A stretch of DNA of 64,000 nucleotides from Deltaproteobacteria bacterium (GTDB lineage: Bacteria > Myxococcota_A > UBA796 > CAJQPC01), in the NCBI GenBank assembly GCA_016717595.1, contig JADKFE010000001.1, positions 186,001-250,000 on the forward strand, written 5' to 3'. The notes under the pieces are model-generated. The model was given only the letters and a program-made list of their open reading frames with translations, made no database searches and had not been told where the DNA came from. The position numbers and the translations under genes were made by a program. Shown one piece after another: positions 25,763 through 35,199 of the stretch. Positions within the stretch are counted from its first letter, which is position 1. Each line of letters starts with the position of its first letter.

Positions 25763-27067
25763 CGCCTGTGGAGCGGCTGTTTGAGGGTGACAAACACGGC
25801 GCGGGCCCGGGCCTGCACCGGATGAGCGCGCTTCTGGCGCACCCCGAGCTGTCTGTGCTGAGCACGATCCCCACGGCGCGGGTGACGGGATCCAACGGCA
25901 AAGGCTCCACCTGCGCCTTCCTCTCGGAGATCCTGCGCGCCTCGGGCCGGTCTGTGGCGCGCTTTACGTCGCCGCACATGAACGATCCGCGGGAGCGTTT
26001 TTGGCGGGACGGCGCCGACATCTCCGCCGAGGCCCTGGCCGAGATCGCCGCCTGGACCCACGAGCAGGTGACTCTGTACGAGGCGCGCTTCCCCGGCGAC
26101 CGTGTGGGCGCCTTTGAGCGGCAGGTGCTCAGCTTCGCCCGCTGGGTGGCCCTCGATCCCCCCGACGCCGTCGTGCTGGAGGTCGGCATCGGCGGGCGAT
26201 TAGACAGCACCCGGGCTTGGCCCTGCGGGCTCGCCGGGCTCACCTCGGTGGACTTAGAGCACACGGCGCTGTTGGGGCCGACACGTCTGGACATCGCCTT
26301 AGAGAAGGCCCAGGCGGCGCCGTCTGGCGGCGTGCTGCTGCTCGGCGCCTTGCCCGGGGAGCTTCAGCGTCGGGTGATCGGCGCCTGTGAGGTGTGGGGA
26401 ATTCACGCGGAGCCTGTGACGGAGAGCGCCGTGGTGCGTGAGGCGCGTCTGGACGGGGATCAGATGACCGCTTGGCTCTCCTTGCCCCAGCACGGCCATA
26501 GACCTCGGGCCCCTGCGTCTGGGGCTCTTGGGGCTTCATCAGGCGGAGAACGCGGCGATGGCGACGGCCTTGGCGCTGCGACTGTGTGGGGTTCGCGGTG
26601 AGGAGGCGGCCCGGCGGTTTGAGCCCGCGCTGCGGTCGGGCCTCGCCGCGGCGTGTTGGCCGGCGCGGCTGGAGCGTGTGGCGGAGGATCCGCCGACGTA
26701 CCTCGACGCCGCGCACACCCCCGACGCCGCCCGGCGCCTCGCGGAGAGCCTGCCAGGGCTGCTCCAAGGGCGGGCGCTGGTGCTGGTGGCGGCGTGCTCG
26801 GCGGACAAAGACGCGGCGGCGGTGCTCTCGCCCCTCGTGGGGTTGGCCGAGCTTGTGATCACCACCCGGTCGGCGCGGGGGCAGGGCGCGGAGGCGCTGC
26901 GGGGGCTCGTGGTGGGGCTTGGGCGCGAAGGAGGCGCGGGCGGTGGAGCCCGTGGGCGCGGCGTTGGCGGCGGCGCGGGAGGTGGCGCGGGGGTGCGGCG
27001 GCGTGGTGGTGCTGGCGGGGAGCTTGTTCGCGGCGGGGGAGGGGAGGGTTGCCCGCTCAGGGGGTGA
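25759..27067 (+). CDS. Second FolC-family ligase, frameshifted
   Basis: About 435 residues when frames are joined: P-loop VTGSNGKGSTCAFL, FTSPHMNDPRERF, LEVGIGGRLDSTR, SVDLEHTALLG; then, after a frameshift near 26495, LGLHQAENAA, WPARLERV and LDAAHTPDAA; after another near 26920, AKEARAVEP and VVLAGSLFAAG. Joining all three frames and adding one G to the run at 27060-27064 gives a stop at 27065-27067 and a length that is an exact multiple of three. It overlaps the first FolC gene by 4 bases. It is divergent from that copy (SPHM, VDLEHT instead of GEDHLD). With the first copy interrupted, it may be the working enzyme or have another amino-acid ligase role. Confidence 0.7.
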
Positions 27068-27926
27068 AGGGGCGGACTGGAGGAAGGTGACGAGGGCTTG
27101 GGAGGTGGGGCCTTGGAAGGCGTCGGGGGGAGGCCCAATTGTCTCTTGTCTCGATCAATCGCCACGGAGAGTGGGTCGCCAGGAAAGTAGGGCTGCCCGG
27201 CGATGGTCATCTGGGCCTTAAGGCGCTCGGATCGTTTGGTGTATGCGGCTGCGTCTGGTGGACAGTGGTTGTTGAGGAGGTCGTCGGCGGCGGTCCAAGC
27301 GCCGGGCCATCGTTTGGCGACCTCGGGGGCGAGCACGGCCTCCAGGGTGCCATTGCCGTGGTCATCGGCGAAGATGAACAGCCCTACGGGCACGTCGCCG
27401 TGGCGAATCCAGCCGCCATGGCTCAGCCTGTCGACGTCCGAGAACGTGCCTCCGTAGTCGTCGCGGAAGGTCTGCTCACGCGCGGCGATAGACGTGTCGG
27501 CATCGAAGACGAAGGCGACGGCGTACTCGGTCACCACGAACATGCCGTAGCTGTTGGAGAGCGTCGCGCTAAGATTGGACAACAGCTCAACGATCTTCGT
27601 CTTCGCGGAATCCGTGCCACAGCGCACAAGAGCACGAGCTGGTCGCGCGAGGCGTCGCGGAGGGCGCAGATAAACGCCGGAGCAGGCGCATGAGCGGCTT
27701 GGCTCAAACGCTCTCCGCCTAGCGCCCTTGTTGAGTAGTGCTGCACAATCAGGGACACACCCCGGCCTGGGGCGTTGGGGTGCCTGGGAGTCTGCAACGC
27801 TCCAAAAGGCGACGGGAGCTTGTCAATGGGATCATTGATGAACTCCAGCCCAGCGACGGCACCTAGGCTTCGACGAACAAACACGATGTCATGGTTGCCT
27901 TCACAGAAGATGAGCAAGGCTTTCAT
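27057..27926 (-). CDS. TOPRIM-fold protein of DUF3226 type, partner of the ParB-AAA ATPase (frameshifted)
   Basis: About 290 residues over three frames. TOPRIM motif 1 is FCEGNHDIVFVRR (catalytic Glu, then Asp); the metal-binding DxD is FDADTS; VGLFIFADDHGNGTLEAVLAP is the hallmark C-terminal motif of DUF3226/AriB-like TOPRIMs. Missing single bases are inferred near 27630 (LLCA-CGTDSAKTK), in the G6 run at 27125-27130 (gives LPPDAFQGPTSQALVTFLQ) and in the G5 run at 27060-27064 (gives a stop at 27057). The ATG at 27926 overlaps the TGA of the ATPase gene (ATGA). By analogy with OLD, PARIS and AbiL systems it is the nuclease arm controlled by the ATPase. The analogy is inference; the acidic residues are seen. 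Confidence 0.75.
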
Positions 27927-30139
27927 TTTGACCACCGAATGTCGAGATCAACGGCTCTGACGGCCTGGATAAGGCTTGATCCCTGATGTCGTCTCGCCAG
28001 GGTCGTCTCGCCGTCCCGCTCCAGACGATACGCCACCACGTCCTCGATGCGGTATTCGTTGAACAAGAAGGCGTCCACCGTCTCTTTGCTGTGGGTGGTG
28101 ATGAAGACCTGGACGTTGAACTCGACGGCTAGCTGTTGGATGAGCTTAGTGAAGTCGATCAGGAGGCTCGTGTGGAGCGCGTTCTCCAACTCATCGATGA
28201 GCAGCACGCCGCCCTCCGCGCCCCCGAAGAGCAGTCCGATCTGGAACGCCCGCTGCAGCCCGTCGCCGAAGGACGACAGATCCGGCGAAGGCACACGCTG
28301 GGCGTGGGTCACAGTGAAGCGGTGATCACGGACCAGCTCAACGCTCTTGAGGTCGACATCTAAAAAGTCGCGCAAGAACTGGAGCACCCGATCCTTGATA
28401 CCCAGCTTGACGGCCTGCTCGTTCGCGCTGGAGCGTCGTTGGGTCCGACGCAGAGAACGGCGAGTGGAACAGTGTCGGGCAGATCCAGCGCTGCTCCCCG
28501 ACGAGGGTCGTGCGCGGCGCGGTGCCAACCACCAGATCGCTCGTGGAGCGCTGGTGCTTGTTGCCAAACTTAGCCTCGATCTCAAGCACCCCCAAGAAGC
28601 CCGCGCGGTTGGTCTCTGGGTCGTCAGGGTCGTCTGTGACGCTCAGGTGAACGGAGACCTCGTCCTGCGGAGGGTCACCAAATCGGCCTGAGATCATCGC
28701 TGGACAAGGCAGTTCGGGCTTGAGCCACTCCATGTCGGTGAGAACGTCCCAGCGGGCGCGGCGCCGTAGTGTCTCAAACAACCCACGGGGATCGGACTGG
28801 TGGATGAGTAAGCTCACCGCTTCCAAGAAGCTCGTTTTGCCAGCGTTGTTGTTGCCGACAATGAGGTTGATACGCCCCGGTTGCTCAAGCACCAAGTTCT
28901 TGAGCCCCGGTGCGCGCTCGATGTGGAGCGATGTGAGGTGTTTGCGGCTCACCTCGGTGTACGCGGGCCACGGAGCCGTGAGCTGTTGTGGCGCCTCTCC
29001 GCCTCTCCGCTTGGCTAGCAAGCCCTGGAGCACAAGGATCTGCTCTTGGACCTCATCAGACTGACGGGCGTTTAGCTTTGTAGACAGCCGCTTTACGTTC
29101 GTTACCCCATACCGTAGCGTCGCCACAGCATCGTTGCCCGCGTTAATCAACAAGAGCTCGCTCACGAGCGACGCGGAGGAGAGGCTGCGCGTCCGATTCA
29201 GCGCAGAGACCGCTGCGGAGTCCAGAATGATCTTCGCAAGATCCCGAATCTGCCCACCTGTTGTAATCGCAGGATCAAGCGTTCGGGAGTTGCCGACCGA
29301 TTGTGGATCTTCGTCGTCATCCTCATCACTGGCCTGCTCTCTGGAGATCCACGAGAAGAGCTGGCTCAAATGCTCTGTGTTCGTTGCGCGCTCTGCCCAG
29401 TCTTCCCATCCAAGCCAGGTACGAATGTCCGGCGCCTTGAGCACCTCACGAAGAATGTTGAACTGCTCGGAGCGAAACTGCTCGCCGTAGTCGCTCTTTT
29501 GGTAAGCCTCACAGAGCGCGAGCGTGCGCACGCTGAGGTTGAACTCGCGCCGTGAGACACCGAGCATCGCGCAGATCTTGTTTGGGTCTTGCTTGTGCTC
29601 GTCACGCAGGCTGCGCATCAGCTTGGCTTGGTTGATCGGAGGCCATTGACGTTTTCCGCTAATGTGATGCAGCCCCATGATGATCATGTGGTGCATCTTG
29701 TCCTGCTCCTCGTAAATCACGCACGGGATCGCCTCAAAGAGCGCCGGGCTCAGCTTGCCGAGCTGACCCGTCGAGCCCTCATACTGAGCCTGCATGTGCT
29801 TGAGGGTGCTGACCCGACGGTTGCCCTCGACGACGAGGTATCGATCACCGGACGCCCGCCGAACATGAATCGGCTCCACATCCAGCCAGCCATTCTCTTT
29901 GAAGCTCTCAATGTTGGTTGGCTGACGTTCTCAGCCCTGTGGCCAAGGATGAAAGCGCGGGTGCGGCGCTGCACATCCTCATTAAACTGGTCGGCCTCTT
30001 TGACGTCTACATAGTCCACGTGATCAATGAAGCGGAAGTTGTTTGGATCTAAGTAGAGGCTCTTGAGCGGCAGCAGCAGACGCTCCGCCCTTTCAGCAGC
30101 GGGCGGGGTGAGTGTTGGGGGGCGTGGGTCGTCGCTCAT
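27923..30139 (-). CDS. ParB-domain/OLD-like AAA ATPase fusion (frameshifted), candidate defence gene
   Basis: About 738 residues when two frameshifts (near 29925 and 28430) are repaired; the length stays a multiple of three. Order: ParB/Srx-type N-domain (LPLKSLYLDPNNFR at ~20-35; VVEGNRRVSTLK around residue 105, a GxRR box as in CTP-binding ParB), a KorB-like helical region (KICAMLGVSRREFNLSVRTL), an acidic linker, then an ABC/OLD-type ATPase: Walker A IVGNNNAGKTSFLE (~28850), signature SSFGDGLQRAFQ, Walker B VLLIDELENALH (~28200), H-loop FITTHSKE. GGAG lies 7 bases before the ATG at 30139. It is coupled to a TOPRIM gene. GC content is visibly lower than the flanks, suggesting transfer. Probably senses invading DNA; function untested. 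Confidence 0.75.
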
Positions 30140-30191
30140 TCGTAGCTCCTCATCCGCCGAACCTTAACACACCCGCCGCCCCCCGCGCCCC

Positions 30192-30569
30192 TCACTCCCC
30201 CTTGGGCTTCGTGTAGAAGAAGCTCTTCACCAGGGCGGGCTGCTTGGGGTACAGCAGCGTGAGCCGGGGCTCAGCCTCGTCTAAGTGGTCGCAGGCCTGC
30301 TCGAAGGTGACGCGCAGGCGGGCCTTGGCCTCGTTCTCGGCGGCGTAGAGGGCCTCGCGGTGGGCGCGGGCGGTCTCCAGCGCCGTGAGGCCGTTGTGGA
30401 GATCGGCGGTGGGCACGGCGGCGAAGTCGGGCTCGGCGGCGATGGCGGCCAAGGCGCTGTGCAGAAAGCGGTTTTGTTCCTCGCCGTGGCCGCGCTTGAT
30501 GGCGTCGGAGGGGTTCTGGGGGAACACCCGGCGGTAGCGGGGATCTTGGCGGTCGCGCGCCGCGATCAC
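30192..30569 (-). CDS. Hypothetical protein, probably missing its N-terminus
   Basis: About 125 residues from the GTG at 30569: a polar start (RDRQDPRYRRVFPQNP), a long Ala/Glu-rich helical stretch (~40-100), and an end with LLYPKQPALVKSFF. The pattern of RVFP near the start and YPKQPALVKSFF near the end resembles a recurrent uncharacterised helical family, but I cannot name it. The open frame continues upstream into Gly-rich translation of a poly-C region (30584-30606), so the true start may have been lost there. It lies between the ParB-AAA gene and an exported protein gene on the same strand. Confidence 0.5.
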   Translation of the reverse strand: MIAARDRQDPRYRRVFPQNPSDAIKRGHGEEQNRFLHSALAAIAAEPDFAAVPTADLHNGLTALETARAHREALYAAENEAKARLRVTFEQACDHLDEAEPRLTLLYPKQPALVKSFFYTKPKGE

Positions 30570-30583
30570 CCCGCCAAGCTGAG

Positions 30584-30606
30584 CCCCCCCTACTGCACCC
30601 CCCCCC
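30584..30606. repeat. C-run junction
   Basis: C7 at 30584-30590, then TACTGCA's short break, then C9 at 30598-30606. It sits exactly where one minus-strand gene ends and the next, probably truncated, begins. It is similar in kind to the larger G block at 14.1 kb and is likely an unreliable sequence stretch. Confidence 0.5.
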
Positions 30607-31582
30607 ACCCCTCCGCCGCCGGCGCCACAGGCGGCGGCGCCGCCGTCCCACGCCACCCCCAGAGCTGGTCAAACAACGCCGCCATCGCCGTGATCGACCC
30701 ATACTCCCCACCCACGCCGACCTCCAAGATCGGCCCCACAGGCTCCCCGGGCCCGGCCACGCGGTTCCGCAGCGTCACCTGGGCCTCGCCCGTCCCGGCC
30801 TGCCCGCCTTGCTCCGCCCCAGGCCACACCATCCAGGCCTCTAAGTACGAACGATCGGCGAGGTTCTGCACCTCGGCCACGCTCAGCGAGACGTTCCGGT
30901 CTAGGGTCTTGCCCTCACGCTCCAACGTCGCGATGAGCGACAGGGTGGTGATCACGTCCCCGGCCAGCTCAACGCTCACGCCGGTCATGGCCAGCTCGTG
31001 CAGGCCGAGCTTTCGTAGGCCTTGGGTCACCACACGGTCCCCCTCGGGGCTCCACAACAGCGTGAACTGCTCATAGAGCATGATCTCGGCGCCCAAGGCG
31101 TCGATGCGCAGGGCCGACCAGGCCTCGCGGCTGTAGACCTCGCCCGTGGCCACGTCTTCAGGCACGCCGCCGACGGCCTCGGCGAAGGTGAGCGCCGCGC
31201 GGTTCGCCCGCTGGTTCTTCGCCTGGGCGTCGCCCAGGGGGTCGATGGCGATGGAGAAGACGACCACCTCGGGCGAGCCGGCGAGCACGGCGCGGTCGGC
31301 CTCGGTCAAGGTCTCGCCGTACTCACCCAAGGCCGACGGATCCCAGCGGCCCCAGGCATCCGCCGGGAGAACTTGCAGGCTGGCCACCGGGCGGGTGGCG
31401 GCGCGGCGGGGGAGGCGCCGGACCATCTTGAACTGATCGTCTAAGGCGGCGCGCAGGGCGTCTACGTCGGCGTCCGGGCACTCGGCGGGGCACCAGATCG
31501 CCACCGTGGCTCGGGCGTCGGGGACCACGACGGGCGGGGCGTTCTGCGTGCTGAGGGTCAGAAGCGCGGAGAGCAGAGACAT
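30590..31582 (-). CDS. Hypothetical exported protein
   Basis: A 330-residue protein with an N-terminal signal-like stretch (MSLLSALLTLSTQNAPP) and a globular part containing ATVAIWCPAECPDADV, VVVFSIAIDPLG and WMVWPGAEQGGQ. The two Cys near residue 32-36 may form a disulphide. No known family. GGAG 6-9 bases before the ATG and TATCTT about 25 bases further up offer initiation signals. The C-terminus ends in Pro/Ala/Gly-rich residues inside the C-run at 30590, so its last ~15 residues may be wrong. Divergent from ileS. Confidence 0.6.
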   Translation of the reverse strand: MSLLSALLTLSTQNAPPVVVPDARATVAIWCPAECPDADVDALRAALDDQFKMVRRLPRRAATRPVASLQVLPADAWGRWDPSALGEYGETLTEADRAVLAGSPEVVVFSIAIDPLGDAQAKNQRANRAALTFAEAVGGVPEDVATGEVYSREAWSALRIDALGAEIMLYEQFTLLWSPEGDRVVTQGLRKLGLHELAMTGVSVELAGDVITTLSLIATLEREGKTLDRNVSLSVAEVQNLADRSYLEAWMVWPGAEQGGQAGTGEAQVTLRNRVAGPGEPVGPILEVGVGGEYGSITAMAALFDQLWGWRGTAAPPPVAPAAEGWGGVQ

Positions 31583-31672
31583 CGGGGCTCCAGGTCGGAC
31601 ACGACAAGATAGCTCGCCAACACCCGGTTATGGGGGCGGTGACGCGGCCAAAGCGGCCACCCCGGAGCGACC

Positions 31673-34600
31673 ATGTTCAGCGACCTGCTGTCCCCCGTAG
31701 AGCTTGAGGCCGACATCTTGGCCTTCTGGCGCGAGAACGACATCTTCGAGGAGGGCCTGCGCATCAGCCGAGGCCGCCCGGAGTGGATCTTCTACGAGGG
31801 CCCGCCCACGGCGAACGGCCTGCCGCACAACGGCCATGTGCTCACCCGGGTCATCAAGGATCTTTTCCCGCGCTACAAGACGATGCGGGGCTTTCATGTG
31901 CGGCGCAAGGCGGGCTGGGACACCCATGGCCTGCCGGTGGAGGTCGAGGTCGAGAAGACGCTGGGCATCCACGGCCGCGAGGCCATCGAGGCCTACGGGC
32001 TTGAGCCCTTCGCCCGCAAATGTGTCGAGTCGGTGTTCACCTACACGAAGGAGTGGGAGGAGCTCACCGAGCGCATCGGGTTCTGGATCAACCTCGAAGA
32101 CGCCTACGTCACTTACCACCGCTCCTACGTCGAGAGCGTGTGGTGGGCGCTCTCTCAGCTCTTCAAGAAGGGCCTGTTGTACCAGTCCCACAAGGTCGTG
32201 TGGTGGTGGCCCCAAGGCGGCACGGCGCTCTCCGCGGGGGAGGTCGGCCAGGGCTACAAGACCGTGGATGATCCCTCGGTGATCGTCCGGTTTCCTGTGG
32301 ACGGTCAGCCCGGCGTAAGCCTGCTCGCCTGGACGACGACGCCCTGGACGCTGCCGTCGAACACCGCCATCGCCGTGGGGCCCGCCCTGGACTACGCCGT
32401 CGTGGCGTTTGGTGAGGAGCGCCTCATCGTGGCCGCCGCCCTGGTGGAGCGGTGTTTAGGGCCCGAGGTCACCGTGCTGCGGCGATGAAGGGCGCGGAGC
32501 TGGTGGGCTGGCGCTACCAAGGGCCGTACAGCTTCGACACCCCCGTGGGCGGCGACGGCGGGCGGGTGATCGGCGGCGACTTCGTGAGCTTGGACTCGGG
32601 AACCGGCCTCGTACACACCGCCCCGGCCTTCGGTGAGGATGACTTCCGCGTCGCCAAGCTCAATGGCATCGGCCTCATCCAGCTTGTCGAGCCCAACGGC
32701 AACTTCTCGGCGAAGGCGGGCTGGCTGGCGGGCAAGTTCTGCAAAGACGCCGACAACGACATCATCCGCGATCTCAAAGATCGTGGCTTGTTGTTCAAGC
32801 GCGAGACCTACCGCCACGACTACCCCTTCTGCTGGCGGGCGGACTCCGATCCCCTCATCCAGTACGCCCGCCCGGCGTGGTTTATCCGCACGACGGCCCT
32901 GAACGCTGAAGCGCTGTCCAACAACCAGGCGGTGCGCTGGCTGCCCGAGCATGTCAAGGAGGGCCGCTTCGGCGACTTCTTACGCAACAACGTGGACTGG
33001 GCGCTCAGCCGCGAGCGTTTCTGGGGCACGCCCCTGAACATCTGGCGCTGCCCCGACTGTGGTGAGATGATGGCCCCGGCCTCCACAGCGGAGATCCGGG
33101 CGCTCAACCCTGACGCGTTTGATCCAACAGTAGACGAGCACCTCCAGGTGCACCGCCCGTGGATTGATCGGGTGACCTTGCCCTGCAGCGCCTGCGGCGG
33201 CACGATGGTGCGGGCGCCGGAGGTCATCGACTGCTGGTTTGACTCGGGCTGTATGCCCTTCGCCCAGTGGGGCTTCCCGCACCAGGGTGTGGAGGCGTTT
33301 AAGGCGAGCTTCCCCGCCGACTTCATCAGCGAGGCCGTCGACCAGACCCGCGGCTGGTTCTACTCGCTGTTGATGATCTCCACGCTCCTGTTTGACAAGG
33401 AGAGCTGCGCGGAGCTGGGCTTGGGCGATGTGGGCGAGGCGCGGCCCTACAAGACCTGTATGGTGCTCGGCCATGTGTGTGACATGGACGGCAAGAAGGA
33501 GTCCAAGTCCAAAGGCAACTACACCAGCCCCGATCTGGTGATGACCGGGCGGGTGCGGCAGCAGGTGGTGCCCGACACACGGCTCAAGCCGGGCCAGCTC
33601 GGGCTCAAAGAGGCCCAGGTGCGGGCGCTGGACTTGGGCGCTGAAGACCGCTTCACGGCGACGGGCCCCGAGGGGCAGAGCATGGCCCTTGAGGTGGTCG
33701 TCTGTGAGGTGAAGGGCAAAGACATCATGGGGATGCACCCTGACGACATCGCCGCCTTGGGCCTCGCGCCCGAGAAGGACGGCGCCACGCGGGTGAACCT
33801 CAAGGCGCCCTTTGAGCCGCCGGGGGCTGATGCCTTCCGCTGGCTGTTCACCAGCTCCAACCCGCCGTGGAACAACACCCGCCTGAGCCTGCGGGCCATC
33901 CGGGAGGGCCAGCGCGACTTCTTGATGCGCCTCAAGAACGTACACAGCTTCTTCACGATCTACGCGAAGATCGCCGGGTTTGACCCCAACGCCCCCGCCG
34001 CCCGGGCGCCGAAGGACCGCGGCCCGCTGGACCGCTGGATCCTGCACGAGCTGAACACAGTCAACGCCCAGGTGATCGCCGCCTTGGACGACTACCATGC
34101 TCTACGACGCGGCGCAGGCCCTGCGCGGCTTCGTGGAGAGCCTGTCCAACTGGTATGTGCGCCGGTCGCGTGAACGTTTCTGGGGCGAGGGCCCCGAGAC
34201 CCAAGACGCGCTCACCACCTTGTATGAGGTGCTCACCCGGCTCTCCCGGCTGATCGCGCCGTTCGTGCCGTTCACCGCAGAGGCCATGTACCTCAGCCTT
34301 GAGGCCGGTCAGCGCAAAGGGGCCTTGGCGTCTGTGCACCACACGGCCTACCCCACGCCGGATGAGGACGCCCTGGCGCCGGAGCTGGCTGAAGACATGG
34401 CGCTTCTGCGGGAGCTGGCGAGCTTGGGCCTCGCGGCGCGAAAGAGCGTCGGCGTGCGTGTGCGCCAGCCCCTTCGGGCCCTGGAGGTGATCTTGGCCCG
34501 CCCCGAGCGCGCCGAGCGCCTCGCGCCGCTGCTGCCGCTGCTGCTGGACGAGCTCAACGTGCGGGAGATCCACTTCTCCCAGGAGCCCGAGCGGTTCGTC

Positions 34601-35119
34601 GAGTTTAAGGTGAAGGCCAACTTTAAGGCCCTGGGCAAACGTCTGGGCAAAGACATGAAGCTCTGCCAGACGATGATCACCGGCATGGACCCGGCGGCGG
34701 TGCGTCGGGCGGTCTTGGGCGACGGCCTGCGCCTGGAGCTGCCGAGCGGCGAGGTGGTCTTGGGTCTGGAGGAGGTCGTGGTGGAGGTGAGCCCCCGGGA
34801 GCACTTCCAGGCCGCGGGCTCGGCGAGCGCCGTGGTGGCCCTGCACGCGGATCTCGACGACGATCTCCGCGAGGAGGGCCTCGCGCGGGAGGTGCTCAGC
34901 CGCGTACAGACGATCCGCCGCGAGCTTAACTTGGGCTACACCCAGCGCATCGACCTCAGCATCGACGGCGACCCCGCCTTGGTGAAGGCCGCCGAGCGGT
35001 TCCGCGAGCACCTCAGCCGAGAGTCCCTCGTGCGCCAGTGGGGCGCGGGAGACGGCGGCGAGGCGCGCACGCTGGACGTCGATGGGCTGCCGCTGATCCT
35101 GCGGGTGAGCCCGGTTTGA
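31673..35119 (+). CDS. ileS: Isoleucyl-tRNA synthetase with an insertion after KMSKS, frameshifted
   Basis: Charges tRNA-Ile. About 1148 residues across three frames with breaks near 32485 (LRR/MKGAEL) and 34095 (LDDY/MLYDAAQ); the total is a multiple of three. The class I signature is PTANGLPHNGHVL, followed by AGWDTHGLPVE; the editing domain has AWTTTPWTLPSNTA; DCWFDSGCMPFAQW and DQTRGWFYS follow. The KMSKS loop reads KESKSKGNY. Roughly 95 residues (starting TGRVRQQVV) are then inserted before PGADAFRWLFTSSNPPWN. The anticodon-binding domain is intact (SNWYVRRSRERFW). No C-terminal zinc finger, so it is closer to the eukaryote-like type 2 enzymes. A hairpin terminator follows. Confidence 0.9.
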
Positions 35120-35137
35120 GCGAGCCCTGAGCCCTCG

Positions 35138-35158
35138 CCCCCGGCAGATCGCCGGGGG
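35138..35158 (+). terminator. Hairpin after ileS
   Basis: CCCCCGGC, loop AGATC, GCCGGGGG: a perfect 8-bp GC stem starting 19 bases after the ileS stop. Outer bases (CCCTCG and CGAGGG) can extend it with a bulge. No T run follows, so it may need Rho or act as a stabilising hairpin. Confidence 0.5.
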
Positions 35159-35199
35159 AGGCCGAGGGTGTGCTACAACCAGCGTCCGCCGGAGGTCCA

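Noticed and set aside
26539..27056. Pro/Ser-rich C-terminal extension of the TOPRIM frame
   Set aside because: Antisense to the FolC-like gene; frame repair in two G runs gives a normal end at 27057.
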